Assembly (NCBI RefSeq): GCF_008923365.1
Contig: NZ_WBMR01000050.1
Location: forward strand, 1 to 50,861
DNA length: 50,861 nt
Origin: Actinomadura montaniterrae
GTDB taxonomy: Bacteria; Actinomycetota; Actinomycetes; Streptosporangiales; Streptosporangiaceae
Reading direction: 5' to 3'
The first letter of the stretch is position 1. Each line of letters starts with the position of its first letter. Below the pieces are notes generated by a model. The model worked only from the letters and a program-made list of their open reading frames with translations. It was not told the DNA's origin and ran no database searches. Both the position numbers and the translations under genes were made by a program. Below, in pieces: positions 49,645-50,861 of the stretch.

Positions 49645-49659
49645 TTGGCGATACGCCAA
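49645..49659 (+). promoter_or_regulatory. Perfect dyad in the tetR promoter
   Basis: TTGGCG-ATA-CGCCAA is an exact 6-3-6 palindrome. Its left arm matches a -35 and TCTACT (49669-49674) follows 18 bp later as -10. The ATG at 49682 is 7 nt further, so the mRNA is probably leaderless and autorepressed. Confidence 0.65.
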
Positions 49660-49681
49660 TGAGGATGGTCTACTGGTCGGT

Positions 49682-50476
49682 ATGGAGCGACGCGCAGCCC
49701 CGCGCGGCGAGGCCGCCGGAGCCGCGACGCCGCGCCCGGGCGGCACCAGGAGCCCGAAGGCCCGCTATCAGCGCCTGCCGCGCGACGAGCGGCGCGACCA
49801 GATCCTCGACGTCGCGCGCCGCATGTTCACCGAACTGCCGTACGCGGAGGTCGCCACCGCGGCGATCGCCCGCGAGGCCGGCGTCCAGCGCGGGCTCATC
49901 CACTACTACTTCGGCACCAAGCGCGAGCTGTTCCTCAAGGTCGTCCAGGGCCTGACCGCCACCGCGGCGGTGCAGGCGCCGCCGCCGGACGAGCGGATGA
50001 CGCTGCCCGAGACCGTCGAACTGTGCGTGAACCTGTTCCTCGACACCGCCGAGCGGAACGCCACCACCTGGTTCGCGGCACTGGACGCGGAGGGCTTCGG
50101 GCAGGACCCGGAGCTGCTGGACATCGTCAACCGGTTCCGCGACCGGACGGTCGAGCACATGCTCGCCGTCCTGCGGGTGCCCGCGCCGACCGGCACGCTG
50201 CGGGCCGTCCTGCGCGTCTACTCCGGGCTCGCGGACGCGGCGACGCGGCAGTGGCTCCAGGAGCGGACCCTCGACCGCGCGCAGGTGCAGACGCTGCTGA
50301 CCAGGTCGCTGCTGTCGATGGTCACCGACATCGCCCCCGCGCTGGAGGCCCGGGACGCGGAGCCCGGGCTTGCGAGCGGGGAGCGCCTAGAGGCCGGGGA
50401 CCGGCTGCTGCACGCCGCCGCGCACCGGGACGGCGAACCAGACGGCCTTGCCGCGGACGCCCGGGCCGAGCCGTGA
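49682..50476 (+). CDS. TetR-family regulator
   Basis: 264 aa from ATG 49682, with no Shine-Dalgarno but a -10 ending 7 nt upstream. After a Gly/Arg-rich tail the HTH domain reads YQRLPRDERRDQILDVARRMFTELPYAEVATAAIAREAGVQRGLIHYYFGTKRELFLKVVQ, a standard TetR N-terminus. The ligand domain (about 100-220) has no telling motif. The last about 30 residues overlap the convergent ATPase gene by 90 bp, so the C-terminus may be a read-on tail. It lies divergent to the riboswitch; a tie to B12 genes is only positional. Confidence 0.88.
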   Translation: MERRAAPRGEAAGAATPRPGGTRSPKARYQRLPRDERRDQILDVARRMFTELPYAEVATAAIAREAGVQRGLIHYYFGTKRELFLKVVQGLTATAAVQAPPPDERMTLPETVELCVNLFLDTAERNATTWFAALDAEGFGQDPELLDIVNRFRDRTVEHMLAVLRVPAPTGTLRAVLRVYSGLADAATRQWLQERTLDRAQVQTLLTRSLLSMVTDIAPALEARDAEPGLASGERLEAGDRLLHAAAHRDGEPDGLAADARAEP

Positions 50477-50861
50477 CAGCGTCCGCAGCATGCCCCAGCG
50501 CCCGCACGACAGCTCCCGGACGATGCTGAGCCCGCGCCCGCAGTCCCCGGACGTCCACGAGTAGCCGGGCAGCGCCGCCTCGGCGTAGGCGTCGAAGACC
50601 GCGCACCGCACCTCGCCGCCCGCCAGGACCCCGGGCCGGTCGGACGGGCCACCGGACGGGCCGCTGGCCGGGTCGCCGAGGTAGAGCCACAGCTCGTGCG
50701 GGCCATGGTCGCCGGCGTGCTGGTGGGCGTTGGTGGCCAGCTCGCTCACCATGAGCTGGGCGTCGCCGATCACCTCGTCCCGCACGCCGAGCGAGGCGAG
50801 CGCGTCGCGCAGCACGCGGCGGGCGTGGCTCGCGCAGCCGGGGCCGCCGGGCAGCGCCCAC
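50387..50861 (-). CDS. Anti-sigma/regulatory HATPase-domain protein (5' end missing)
   Basis: At least 158 aa; the frame stays open to the window edge (WALPGGPGCASHARRVLRDAL), so the start is outside. MVSELATNAHQHA is the N box of RsbW/SpoIIAB-type GHKL ATPases, and GDCGRGLSIVRELS the G box. Such small actinobacterial ATPases often act as anti-sigma kinases. The 3' end overlaps tetR by 90 bp on the other strand. Confidence 0.85.
   Translation of the reverse strand, partial: WALPGGPGCASHARRVLRDALASLGVRDEVIGDAQLMVSELATNAHQHAGDHGPHELWLYLGDPASGPSGGPSDRPGVLAGGEVRCAVFDAYAEAALPGYSWTSGDCGRGLSIVRELSCGRWGMLRTLSRLGPGVRGKAVWFAVPVRGGVQQPVPGL

Overview
The window is very GC-rich (roughly 70% or more), with strong third-position GC bias and many GTG starts. 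It carries a mycothiol-type nitroreductase, leaderless promoters and actinobacterial HTH/TPR regulators. It therefore comes from a high-GC actinobacterium; a Streptosporangiales genus such as Actinomadura is my best guess, by inference. No IS element, prophage, tRNA, rRNA or CRISPR array was seen.

Left part (1-34.4 kb). This looks like an expanded version of a block I remember from Mycobacterium tuberculosis (Rv2465c to Rv2478c): rpiB, DsbA-like nitroreductase, pepN, HNH protein, truncated globin glbO, GH13 glucosidase, thioesterase, ABC-F translation factor ettA, and a second ssb. Placed between these are a CooC-like P-loop ATPase behind a Zur-like palindrome, 4-alpha-glucanotransferase (malQ), an amidase, a NERD-domain protein, ilvD, a small DUF1330 protein, FmdB, a prolyl oligopeptidase, a methyltransferase, a GNAT, an XRE/TPR regulator divergent from a small unknown protein, MscS, a secreted S37 peptidase, glucarate dehydratase and a membrane diguanylate cyclase. 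The diguanylate cyclase sits between ettA and ssb and is flanked on both sides by minisatellite-like DNA.

Right part (34.5-49.6 kb, all minus strand). This is a cobalamin cluster headed by a clear cobalamin riboswitch. In transcription order it holds a ChlI/ChlD-like chelatase, cobO, cobB, a GNAT, an unknown 166-aa protein, a CbiE/CbiT-like protein with a shortened CbiE part, a CbiG-C/CobE-like protein, cobH, cobC, cobT and a fused siroheme/uroporphyrinogen methyltransferase, followed by two dynamin-like GTPases. Many junctions are 4-bp GTGA or ATGA overlaps, and the GTPase pair is coupled to the last corrin gene. The large cobaltochelatase subunit and most ring methyltransferases are not here.

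Far right. A TetR regulator is divergent from the riboswitch, and a partial anti-sigma-type ATPase gene is cut by the window end.

Most unusual items: the internally shortened CbiE/CbiT protein; the Zur-like box before the CooC-like ATPase; an inverted repeat that could mask the mscS Shine-Dalgarno; tandem duplications that copy gene 3' ends across the stop codon; several minisatellites and very long perfect hairpins; and the B12-to-dynamin gene coupling.
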